Source: Syntrophopropionicum propionicicum_A (GTDB taxonomy: Bacteria > Bacillota > Desulfotomaculia > Desulfotomaculales > Pelotomaculaceae). Taken from it: a DNA stretch of 64,000 bases. Made by a program: the position numbers and the translations under genes. Location of the stretch: contig NZ_JBMGJC010000003.1 in assembly GCF_048984525.1 (NCBI RefSeq), positions 62,001 to 126,000 on the forward strand, read 5' to 3'. Below the pieces are notes generated by a model that had not been told where the DNA came from, made no database searches, and saw nothing but the letters and a program-made list of their open reading frames with translations. Shown in pieces: positions 1 to 7,413 of the stretch; positions within the stretch are counted from its first letter, which is position 1; every line of letters starts with the position of its first letter.

Positions 1-116
1 AGGTAACGGGCTTTGCTTTCGGCATGGGGATCGAGCGGATCGCCATGTTGAAGTACGGCATCGACGACATGCGCCTGTTGTTTGAAAACGACCTGCGCTT
101 CTTGCGGCAGTTTTAA
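1..116 (+). CDS. pheS: Phenylalanine--tRNA ligase alpha subunit, C-terminal end (partial)
   Basis: Only the last 37 codons are present, read from base 3 to the TAA at 114-116. The translation contains GFAFGMGIERIAMLKYGIDD followed by MRLLFENDLRFLRQF. This is the conserved motif 3 end of class II PheRS alpha subunits, which binds ATP. The enzyme charges tRNA-Phe as an alpha2beta2 tetramer with PheT, whose gene follows 86 bp downstream. The gene is cut by the window edge, not broken. The identification rests on the motif plus the pheT neighbour. Confidence 0.95.
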   Translation, partial: VTGFAFGMGIERIAMLKYGIDDMRLLFENDLRFLRQF

Positions 117-120
117 AACA

Positions 121-180
121 AAGATTAAAACTTGTTAATCCTGTGAAAATAAATCTTTTAATTCTGTGAAATTTCATTCT
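121..180. repeat. Degenerate 'CACAGGATTAACA' family repeat
   Basis: Read on the minus strand, the pheS-pheT gap contains TTTCACAGAATTAAAAG and then TTTTCACAGGATTAACAAG. Close relatives lie at 34969-35015 and 43447-43570. The element is AT-rich and noncoding, and it leaves only the pheT SD (GGGAGG at 188-193) outside it. The role is unknown; it may be a decayed dispersed element. Confidence 0.5.
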
Positions 181-202
181 ATCAATCGGGAGGTTTCATA
201 AA

Positions 203-2623
203 GTGAAGGTTTCTTATAAATGGCTGCAGGAGTTTGTTGATATAAACATATCACCCCGGGAACTGGCCGACCGGCTTACACTTGCCGGTATCACCGTGGA
301 GGGAGTCACGGAGACAGGCGAAGGTGTGGAAAAAGTTATCACCGGCCGGATCGAGTCTATTGCCCGGCACCCCAACGCTGACAAGCTGGTGGTTACATCT
401 GTAAATGTGGGGACGGAAAAGCTGCAGATCATTACCGCGGCTACCAATGTCAGTGAAGGAGACGTTATTCCGGTGGCCGTGGAGGGGGCGAAGCTGGCCA
501 GTGGCCTGGTAATCAAGCGGGCCAAGCTCAGGGGAGTGGAATCACGCGGTATGATGTGTTCCGGCAAGGAGCTCGGGATCGACCCCAAAACCATGTCCCC
601 GGAACAGGCGAACGGTATTATGATCCTCCCGCCCGGCACTCAGATCGGAAAAGACGCCAAAGAAATACTGGGGCTGGACGACTATATTTTAGAGCTTGAC
701 CTCACCCCAAACCGGGGCGACTGCCTGTCTGTAATCGGCGTGGCGCGGGAGACAGCCGCCCTGCTGGGAAAACCGTTCCGGCCGCCGCAGCCGGCTGTAA
801 AGGAGTTGGATGAAAAAATTGAGGGGCAGGTCGGGGTGGATATCCTGGACACGGACCTTTGCCGCCGCTTCGTGGGCAGGCTGATTAAGAACGTCAGGGT
901 CGGCAGTTCACCTATGTGGATGCAGCAGCGGCTGCGGGCCGCGGGGATGAGGCCGGTCAACAATATCGTGGACGTGACAAACTACGTCATGCTGGAGCTG
1001 GGGCAGCCCATGCATGCATTTGACTATAACCTATTAAAAGACGGCCATATTATCGTGCGCAGGATCAGGGAAGGAGAAAAGATTATTACCCTGGACGGCG
1101 CGGAGCGCGCTCTGAACCCGGGCATGCTTGCCATCACCGATCCGTCAGGACCTGTGGCCGTAGCCGGCGTCATGGGCGGGCTGGCCACGGAAGTAACGGA
1201 AAATACAGTGTCTATCCTGCTTGAGTCGGCATTTTTCAACCCGGTCAGCATACGCCGGACATCGAAGGCACTGGGGCTGCGCTCGGAGGCTTCCCTGCGA
1301 TTTGAAAAGGGCATTGACATCGGGGGTTGCGCCAGGGCGGCTGACCGGGCGGCACAGCTGATAGCGGAGATGGGATGCGGTGATGCTGTAGCCGGGAGGA
1401 TTGACAGGCTGCCGGAATCTATAACCGACCGGGCGATCCGGTTCAGGCCATCCCGCGCCTCGTACGTGCTCGGGGTGGACATATCTACAGAAACGGCCCG
1501 CGATATACTAACCAGCCTTCAGTTCTCGGTCCAGGATGCTGACGGGGACCTGCTGGTAACCGTGCCTACCCACCGGGTTGACGTAAGCCTGGAGGTCGAC
1601 CTGATTGAGGAAGTCGCAAGGATGTATGGCTACAACAAGGCGCCGGACACGCTTCCTTTCGGCAAGTCAACCAGAGGGATAAAAACTAAAGAGCAGGCTG
1701 TAGCCGCCCGTGTCCGCAGGCTGATGGCCGGGGCCGGGCTGTACGAGGTGATGACATACAGTTTTGTCCACCCGAGGGTTTTCGATTTAATGAACCTGCC
1801 GGCTGACAGTCCTTTCAGAAACACGTTGAACATACAGAATCCCCTGAGCGAGGAACATTCGGTCATGCGGACAATGCTCCTTCCGTGCCTGATGGAGGTG
1901 CTGGTCAGGAACTACAACCGCCGGGTGCAAAACGGAGCCGTCTTCGAAATCGGCCGCGTATTTACGTCCAGGGGCCTGGACACCCAGCCCGAGGAGAGGA
2001 CCGTCCTTTCCGCGGCGGCCATGGGCAGCGCTCCCGGCGGCTGGAACCTGGCGCCCGTGGAACTCGGCTATTACTACCTGAAAGGTGTGCTGGAAGAGCT
2101 TTTCAGCGCCCTGAGGACATCACCGGTCACGTTCCGGCCGGAGACCGCCGATCCCAGCTACCACCCCGGCAGGGCCGCGGTTTTGGAGTCGGACGGGGTC
2201 AGGCTGGGGATCCTTGGTGAACTCCACCCGGATGTGCTGGATAACTATGAGCTGCCGGTAAAGGTAACGGCTTTTGAACTGGACCTCGACGCTGTTCTGG
2301 CCCTGTCCGGCAGGCCGGCCGCTTTTAAATCCCTGCCAAAATACCCCGGCATTGAAAGAGACATGGCTGTCCTGGTTAAGAAAGATATCCTAGCCGCCAG
2401 TATTTTTGCAGCGATCAGGGAGGCGGGGGGCAATCTGCTCAGCGAGGTTTCACTGTTTGATATTTACTTTGGGGAACAGGTCCCCGCCGGTATGCAGAGC
2501 ATGGCTTTTTCTTTGAAATTCCAGGCCGCTGACCGCACCCTGACAGACGCGGAGGTGGGGGAAAGGACCGACGCCATCGCCAGGGTTCTGGCCGGGAGGT
2601 TCGGGGCGGAACTGCGGGGCTGA
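203..2623 (+). CDS. pheT: Phenylalanine--tRNA ligase beta subunit
   Basis: The 806-residue product matches the usual length of bacterial PheT. It starts MKVSYKWLQEFVDI from a GTG at 203 with SD GGGAGG about 10 bases upstream. Domain order is the N-terminal B1 region, a tRNA-binding EMAP/OB-like domain (about residues 40-150; NADKLVVTSVNVG), the B3/B4 editing region (about 210-400; MRPVNNIVDVTNYVMLELGQ), B5, and the C-terminal anticodon-binding FDX domain (about 710-806; YPGIERDMAVLV). It pairs with PheS to charge tRNA-Phe in the cytosol, and the B3/B4 domain removes mischarged Tyr. It is probably co-transcribed with pheS. Nothing is anomalous. Confidence 0.98.
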   Translation: MKVSYKWLQEFVDINISPRELADRLTLAGITVEGVTETGEGVEKVITGRIESIARHPNADKLVVTSVNVGTEKLQIITAATNVSEGDVIPVAVEGAKLASGLVIKRAKLRGVESRGMMCSGKELGIDPKTMSPEQANGIMILPPGTQIGKDAKEILGLDDYILELDLTPNRGDCLSVIGVARETAALLGKPFRPPQPAVKELDEKIEGQVGVDILDTDLCRRFVGRLIKNVRVGSSPMWMQQRLRAAGMRPVNNIVDVTNYVMLELGQPMHAFDYNLLKDGHIIVRRIREGEKIITLDGAERALNPGMLAITDPSGPVAVAGVMGGLATEVTENTVSILLESAFFNPVSIRRTSKALGLRSEASLRFEKGIDIGGCARAADRAAQLIAEMGCGDAVAGRIDRLPESITDRAIRFRPSRASYVLGVDISTETARDILTSLQFSVQDADGDLLVTVPTHRVDVSLEVDLIEEVARMYGYNKAPDTLPFGKSTRGIKTKEQAVAARVRRLMAGAGLYEVMTYSFVHPRVFDLMNLPADSPFRNTLNIQNPLSEEHSVMRTMLLPCLMEVLVRNYNRRVQNGAVFEIGRVFTSRGLDTQPEERTVLSAAAMGSAPGGWNLAPVELGYYYLKGVLEELFSALRTSPVTFRPETADPSYHPGRAAVLESDGVRLGILGELHPDVLDNYELPVKVTAFELDLDAVLALSGRPAAFKSLPKYPGIERDMAVLVKKDILAASIFAAIREAGGNLLSEVSLFDIYFGEQVPAGMQSMAFSLKFQAADRTLTDAEVGERTDAIARVLAGRFGAELRG

Positions 2624-2654
2624 TAGGATTAGCTGCCATTAAATATGATTAATA

Positions 2655-2706
2655 AAGGCTCCACCCCGTACTGCCGTGTTGTTAGCCAGTCCGGGGCCGG
2701 AGCCTT
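2655..2706. terminator. Convergent terminator hairpin between pheT and slipin
   Basis: An outer stem AAGGCTCC (2655-2662)/GGAGCCTT (2699-2706) encloses an inner stem CCCCG (2664-2668)/CGGGG (2692-2696). Read on the minus strand the stem is followed by TTTATTAATC, so it looks best as the terminator of the slipin gene. It also lies just after the pheT stop and may serve both genes. Confidence 0.7.
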
Positions 2707-2729
2707 CTGTATTGTAACTGTGTAATGAT

Positions 2730-3536
2730 TTACTTTTCTTTGTCCTGGTTGGCCTGGTTTTGTGTTATTTCAAGCGTTTTGGCCTTGAAAAACTCCATTA
2801 TTTCCATGGGCATCGGGAAAATGATGGTGCTGTTTTTTTCCACCGATATTTCGGTTAATGTCTGCAGCATGCGCAGCATCAGCCCTGAAGAGTTCTGGCT
2901 GATCACTGAGGCGGCTTCCAGGATTTTCTGCGAAGCCTGGTATTCCCCTTCCGCGGAAATAACTTTGGCCCGCCGTTCGCGCTCCGCCTCGGCCTGTTTG
3001 GCCATGGCCCGTTTCATCCCTTCCGGCAGGTCAACCGACTTGATTTCAACCGATACCACCCTGACCCCCCACGATTCTGTTGATTTGTCCAATTCGTCCT
3101 TGAGTACTTTGCTTAATTTTTCTCTTTCGGACAGCATGTCGTCCAGTTCATGTGAGCCCAGCACAGACCTCAGGAGGGTCTGCGCCAGGAGTGTGGTCGC
3201 CTGGCGGAAGTTCTCGACGTTCAAAACAGCCAGCTCGGGATTGCTGACCTGAAAATAAACCACAGCGTTGATGGAGACGGGCACGTTGTCCTTTGTTATG
3301 ATATCCTGGCCTGAAACATCGATGGTGGCCACCCTCAGGTCGACGTACATGGTGCGGTCAATGCCGTAAGGCCAGATAAATCTTAAACCCGGCTCAAGCA
3401 CAGTGACGAAACGCCCGAAACGCAGCAGTACGGCCCGCTGGTACTGGTTAACGATCCTGACCGACGTGGGCAGCGCGGATACTATAATAATCAGCACAAT
3501 TAATGTTAATCCCAGAGAGTTAAATAAATCAAACAA
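2730..3536 (-). CDS. SPFH/Band 7 (slipin, stomatin-like) membrane protein
   Basis: An N-terminal hydrophobic segment (about residues 7-24, LGLTLIVLIIIVSALP) is followed by a Band 7/PHB domain (about 25-190) with the slipin sequences NQYQRAVLLRFGR and PGLRFIWPYGIDR. A charged Ala/Glu-rich helix follows (AMAKQAEAERERRAKVISAE), then a C-terminal hydrophobic stretch. Slipins form oligomeric scaffolds on the inner face of membranes and influence microdomains. The extended SD AGAGGTGATC favours the TTG at 3536; a GTG at 3545 is the alternative. It stands alone, without the NfeD-type partner that many slipins have, and is opposite in strand to pheT and zapA. Confidence 0.9.
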   Translation of the reverse strand: MFDLFNSLGLTLIVLIIIVSALPTSVRIVNQYQRAVLLRFGRFVTVLEPGLRFIWPYGIDRTMYVDLRVATIDVSGQDIITKDNVPVSINAVVYFQVSNPELAVLNVENFRQATTLLAQTLLRSVLGSHELDDMLSEREKLSKVLKDELDKSTESWGVRVVSVEIKSVDLPEGMKRAMAKQAEAERERRAKVISAEGEYQASQKILEAASVISQNSSGLMLRMLQTLTEISVEKNSTIIFPMPMEIMEFFKAKTLEITQNQANQDKEK

Positions 3537-3705
3537 AATGATCACCTCTCTTTGATTTGTTGGGTTTCATTTCTGTGGAGCGGACTTAATATCCTGCAAA
3601 AAAAATGCAGTATATTGAAATGACAGAAATTTTTGCATGCCGGCGCAGGAAAAAAGAAGAAAGATGACGAAATAAAATAAAATTTTTAAAACCTGGAGGT
3701 TTCTT

Positions 3706-3981
3706 ATGAATGAAGAAGTAACCCGGGTGGACGTGGAAATTTACGGTGAATATTACACTTTAAAGGGCAGCAGCACCCCGGAGGAGATGATTGCCCTCGC
3801 CCAGTACGTCAACCGTAAAATGCAACAGCTGTCGGGCCGGAACACCAGGCTGACAAAAGCCCAGACGGCTGTTCTGGCTGCACTGAATATAGCGGATGAG
3901 TTAAAGAAGCTTCAGGAAGAACATGATAACATGGTAAGGATGTTGGAGCCTGAAAGCAAGAATGATGCTGAGAACTCATGA
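3706..3981 (+). CDS. zapA: Cell division protein ZapA
   Basis: This is a 91-residue ZapA-family protein. The N-terminal globular part (VDVEIYGEYYTLKG, then STPEEMIALAQYVNRKMQ) leads into a C-terminal coiled coil (KAQTAVLAALNIADELKKLQ). ZapA binds FtsZ and promotes bundling of the Z ring. The ATG has SD GGAGG (3693-3697). The gene sits in the conserved Firmicute order pheT-zapA-polX-mutS2. Its stop codon lies inside the stem of a strong terminator, so it is probably transcribed separately from polX. Confidence 0.95.
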   Translation: MNEEVTRVDVEIYGEYYTLKGSSTPEEMIALAQYVNRKMQQLSGRNTRLTKAQTAVLAALNIADELKKLQEEHDNMVRMLEPESKNDAENS

Positions 3982-4003
3982 ATAAGAATTCATGAGTTTT
4001 TTT
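3973..4003 (+). terminator. Rho-independent terminator overlapping the zapA stop
   Basis: A perfect 11-bp stem AACTCATGAAT (3973-3983)/ATTCATGAGTT (3988-3998) with loop AAGA is followed by a T-run through 4003. The zapA stop codon TGA (3979-3981) lies within the 5' arm, so a ribosome terminating there would cover the stem. Confidence 0.88.
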
Positions 4004-4062
4004 ATGAACTATTCCTTGTTTTTTGGGGAATATTATTACTGGGAATGGGGCTGTCAACGTGT

Positions 4063-5757
4063 ATGAGAAATGAGGAAGTGGCCTGGATTTTCTATGAGCT
4101 GGCCGACTTGCTGGAGTTTAAAGGCGAAGATTTTTTTAAGATCCGCGCTTATAGAAATGCAGCCAGGATCTTGGCCGGGCTGGAAGAGCCTCTCGAAGAG
4201 ATCAGGTCAAGAAGGGGACTTTCCAAGATTCCCGGGATTGGGAAAAACATAGCGGCAAAAATAGATGAGGTGCTTGCTACCGGACGCCTGCAGAAGCTGG
4301 AAGGATTACTGAAGGAAATCCCCCCCGGTATCCTGGAGGTAATGTCCCTGCCCGGCATCGGTCCGAAACGGGCTGCCATGTTTAAGGAAAGGCTCGGCAT
4401 CACCAGCCTGGGAGAGCTGGCCGGGGCCGCCAGGGAAGGCCGGGTACGGGGCTTGCCGGGGATAGGGGGCAAAAGCGAAAAGGATATTATAAGGTATATA
4501 GAAATGCTCCAAGACCGCGGCAGCCGTGTACTGCTGGCTACCGCCAATGTCCTGGCGGGGGAGCTGAAAAGCTACCTGCTGACGCTGTCCGGTGTGGTTA
4601 ATGTCGAAGCTGGCGGCAGCGTGCGGCGCTGGCGTGAGACTGTTGGTGACCTCGACCTTGTCGCGGCGGCGGCTGATCCCGGGCAGGTAATCGACGCGGT
4701 GGTAAAACACCCGCGGGTCAGCGAAGTTTTGGAAAGGGACGGCAACCGTTTAAGCCTGCTCACTAAATGGGGTATCAAGGTGGACCTGGAGGTGGTTCCG
4801 GAGGAACAATTCGCACTGACCTTGTTCTACAGCACGGGAAGCCGGGCGCATCTCAGCAGGCTGGAGGCTTTTCTCGCCAGCCGGGGCATCACAATCAAAA
4901 CCGCGGACATCAGCGGTTTTCATGATGAACATGAGATATATAGCGCGCTAGGCCTGCCTTATATTCCGGCCGAACTGAGGGAGGACCGGGGTGAGGTTGA
5001 GGCGGCCTTGCAGAACAGGCTGCCCCGCCTGGCAGAGCTTGAGGATATCAGGGGGGACCTGCACGTCCACACGGTCTGGAGCGACGGCCTGTGCACTATT
5101 GAGCAGGCGGTAAAAAGGGCCAGGGAGAAGGGCTACGGTTACATCGCGGTAACAGATCACTCCCAGTCCCTGAAAATCGCCAGGGGCCTCTCCCTGGACA
5201 AACTTAAAGAACAGCACAGGGAAATACGGTCCCTGAACGAGAAGACCGGCGACTTCACAGTATTAACCGGAATTGAGGCCGATATTCTGCCAAAGGGCGG
5301 CGTTGACTGCCCGGATGAAATTTTAAAAGATGTCGACCTGGTGATCGCCTCGGTCCACAGCGCTTTTAAACAGGACCGGGAAACGATGACAGCGCGGATC
5401 ATATCGGCTGTTGAAAACAAAAACGTGGACATCATCGGCCACCTGACCGGGCGCCTGCTAAGCGGCAGGGAGGGATACGCCCTGGATCTGGAGAGGGTGT
5501 TGGAGGCGTCTGCCAGTTGTGGTACTATATTAGAGATAAACTCATCGCCGGACCGCCTCGACTTAAGCGACCTGAACGCCCGCAGGGCAAAGGAAAAAGG
5601 GATCAAAATGGCAATCAACACCGACGCCCACGACCTCAAGAGGATGGATGAAATGTGCTACGGCGTGGCGGTTGCGCGGCGGGCCTGGCTGGAGCCCGGT
5701 GACATAGTCAATACCATGCCGGCGGGAAAACTGGTTAAATTCCTGCGCAAAAGATAA
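4063..5757 (+). CDS. polX: DNA polymerase X with C-terminal PHP domain
   Basis: The N-terminal half has helix-hairpin-helix elements (LSKIPGIGKNIAAKIDEVL, VMSLPGIGPKRAAMFKERLG) and a pol beta-like nucleotidyltransferase with acidic motifs VGDLDLV and VDLEVV. The C-terminal half (about residue 330 on) is a PHP domain with DLHVHTVWSDG, TDHSQS, HSAF and INTDAHD metal-binding motifs, which give 3'-5' exonuclease and AP-endonuclease activities in Bacillus PolX. The role is gap-filling base excision repair. I prefer the ATG at 4063 (MRNEEVAWIFYELADLLE), which matches the family N-terminus; an ATG at 4045 is possible. The context with mutS2 is conserved. Confidence 0.93.
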   Translation: MRNEEVAWIFYELADLLEFKGEDFFKIRAYRNAARILAGLEEPLEEIRSRRGLSKIPGIGKNIAAKIDEVLATGRLQKLEGLLKEIPPGILEVMSLPGIGPKRAAMFKERLGITSLGELAGAAREGRVRGLPGIGGKSEKDIIRYIEMLQDRGSRVLLATANVLAGELKSYLLTLSGVVNVEAGGSVRRWRETVGDLDLVAAAADPGQVIDAVVKHPRVSEVLERDGNRLSLLTKWGIKVDLEVVPEEQFALTLFYSTGSRAHLSRLEAFLASRGITIKTADISGFHDEHEIYSALGLPYIPAELREDRGEVEAALQNRLPRLAELEDIRGDLHVHTVWSDGLCTIEQAVKRAREKGYGYIAVTDHSQSLKIARGLSLDKLKEQHREIRSLNEKTGDFTVLTGIEADILPKGGVDCPDEILKDVDLVIASVHSAFKQDRETMTARIISAVENKNVDIIGHLTGRLLSGREGYALDLERVLEASASCGTILEINSSPDRLDLSDLNARRAKEKGIKMAINTDAHDLKRMDEMCYGVAVARRAWLEPGDIVNTMPAGKLVKFLRKR

Positions 5758-5773
5758 AGAAGTGGTTTGAAAT

Positions 5774-6412
5774 ATGACGGAGAAAATTTATTCAGTGAAG
5801 AAACTCGCCCGCGGGGAGAAGGTCCTTCCCCGTTCTTTTTACGCCAGGGATACCGTCACTGTGGCCCGGGAGCTGCTGGGGAATATTATTGTAAATTATA
5901 CGCCAGAAGGAATCATCGCCGGCAGGATTGTGGAAACAGAAGCTTACATACAAGGGGATCCGGCCTGTCACGCCTCGCGCGGCATGACCCCGCGCAACAG
6001 GATTATGTTTGGCCCTCCGGGCCATGCTTATGTCTATTTTATATACGGCATGTATTACTGTTTTAACGCTGTCACCGCCCCGGAAGGAGTTGGCGAAGCG
6101 GTCCTGATCAGGGCGCTTGAGCCGTTGGAGGGGCTGCATATGATGCGTGCCAACCGGAGGCGGGAAAGGCTGGCTGATCTATGCAGTGGGCCCGCCAAGC
6201 TGGTGCAGGCCATGGGCATAACCCGCGGCCATAACGGGGCGGATTTAACTCTTAAGCCTCTGGTGATCCTCAGGGGTGCGGACCCCAAGGAGAGTATTGT
6301 AATTACAACGAGGATTGGCATCAACGAGGTGGAAAAACTGCCGCTGCGTTTTTACCTGGAAGGCAATATGTACGTTTCTAGAACAAACGTGTCAAGGGGA
6401 CGGTTCTCTTGA
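5774..6412 (+). CDS. DNA-3-methyladenine glycosylase (AAG/MPG family)
   Basis: The 212-residue product has AAG family features: LPRSFYARDTVTVARELLG, the active-site region GRIVETEAYIQGDPACHASR with its catalytic Glu, and GPPGHAYVYFIYGMYYCFN for DNA intercalation. It removes alkylated purines and starts base excision repair. It lies 16 bp after polX, probably in one transcript. The family normally ends near LRFYLEGNMYVSR. Here the following residues and the stop (6410-6412) are supplied by a 29-bp palindromic repeat (6388-6416), giving the tail NVSRGRFS. The same VSRGRF sequence ends the unrelated deacetylase at 31106-32443. Confidence 0.93.
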   Translation: MTEKIYSVKKLARGEKVLPRSFYARDTVTVARELLGNIIVNYTPEGIIAGRIVETEAYIQGDPACHASRGMTPRNRIMFGPPGHAYVYFIYGMYYCFNAVTAPEGVGEAVLIRALEPLEGLHMMRANRRRERLADLCSGPAKLVQAMGITRGHNGADLTLKPLVILRGADPKESIVITTRIGINEVEKLPLRFYLEGNMYVSRTNVSRGRFS

Positions 6413-6416
6413 CACG
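6388..6416. repeat. 29-bp palindromic repeat (single copy)
   Basis: Perfect 9-bp arms CGTGTCAAG/CTTGACACG flank an 11-base centre containing GGGACGGTTCT. The sequence is identical over 29 bp to 31071-31099. It overlaps the 3' end of the glycosylase gene and provides its stop codon. Similar motifs are, to my knowledge, dispersed in many clostridial genomes as REP-like elements; no transposase is present here. Confidence 0.85.
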
Positions 6417-6450
6417 GTTTTATAACCGTTCACAGAGAGGAGAGATCTGT

Positions 6451-7407
6451 ATGAAAATAGGTGAAATTTACAGGCTTGCCATTGAAAAAGGGATGGGCAA
6501 GGACCCCCGCACTAAGGCCGCGGTAGAAAAGCTTTTGGAGAAAGAAAACAAGCAGTATGCAGAAATGAAAGACGATGAAAAAAAGGAATACGACCGGGAT
6601 AAGCTGTTCAACCCTTACGGTGACTCCAGGCTGCTTTATGGCGACCCCGAGCGCGAAGTTGCAAGAGTGCTGGCTGGGGTTGACATGGAGACCGGAGAAG
6701 TTTTGCTGGCCGACCGAATTTCCGGGCGGGGCCAAAAAATAGACCTGATTATCGCCCACCACCCTGAGGGCAAGGCCATGTCAGCTCTTTACCAGGTGAT
6801 GCGGCTGCAGGAGGACGTGCTGTCCAAATTCGGTGTGCCGATCAACGTCGCGGAGGGTATCATGGCCTCCCGGATCAATGAGGTCAAGTTGGGGCTGATG
6901 CCGCTGAACCACAACCGCGCGGTCGACGCTGCCAGGCTGCTGGACATACCTATTATGTGCGTGCACACTCCTGCCGACAACCTGGTCAACGACTATGTCC
7001 AGAGTATGATGGACGAAAAACAACCGGAGACTTTAAACGACGTGGTGAAGCTGTTAAAAGGAATTCCCGAATACGCTGAAGCTGTAAACTATAACGCCGG
7101 CCCAGCCATTGTTATCGGGAACAAGGAAAAGCGGGCCGGCAGGGTTATGGTCGATATGACCGGAGGGACCAGCGGTTCTGAGGACGCCTACGCCAAATTG
7201 TCGGCGGCCGGTGTGGGCACGCTGATAGTGATGCATATCGGGGAGAAGCACCGCAAGGAAGCGGAAAAAAACCATGTCAATGTAATCATCGCCGGGCATA
7301 TGGCCAGCGACTCGCTGGGTTTAAACCTGTTCCTCGATGAGATAGTACGCCGGGGGGTCGAGGTCATTCCCTGCGCCGGCCTTTTGAGGTATGAGCGGAA
7401 GGAGTAG
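6451..7407 (+). CDS. NIF3-like (NGG1p-interacting factor 3) family protein
   Basis: The 318-residue protein has metal-site motifs of the NIF3/YbgI fold: IIAHHPEG (about residue 102), HTPADN and IIAGHMASDSLG near the C-terminus. In NIF3 proteins these His/Asp/Glu positions bind two metals; the last ligand, usually Glu in GHxxxE, is Asp here. The biochemical function of the family is unsettled. The start is the ATG at 6451 behind SD GAGAGGAGAG. A longer reading frame from 6409 begins inside the palindromic repeat and is unlikely. It ends 6 bp before the U32 gene, suggesting co-transcription. Confidence 0.8.
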   Translation: MKIGEIYRLAIEKGMGKDPRTKAAVEKLLEKENKQYAEMKDDEKKEYDRDKLFNPYGDSRLLYGDPEREVARVLAGVDMETGEVLLADRISGRGQKIDLIIAHHPEGKAMSALYQVMRLQEDVLSKFGVPINVAEGIMASRINEVKLGLMPLNHNRAVDAARLLDIPIMCVHTPADNLVNDYVQSMMDEKQPETLNDVVKLLKGIPEYAEAVNYNAGPAIVIGNKEKRAGRVMVDMTGGTSGSEDAYAKLSAAGVGTLIVMHIGEKHRKEAEKNHVNVIIAGHMASDSLGLNLFLDEIVRRGVEVIPCAGLLRYERKE

Positions 7408-7413
7408 CTTTTA

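Noticed and set aside
2725..3252. 175-codon plus-strand open frame
   Set aside because: It is antisense to the slipin gene, whose protein is clearly recognisable; no SD.
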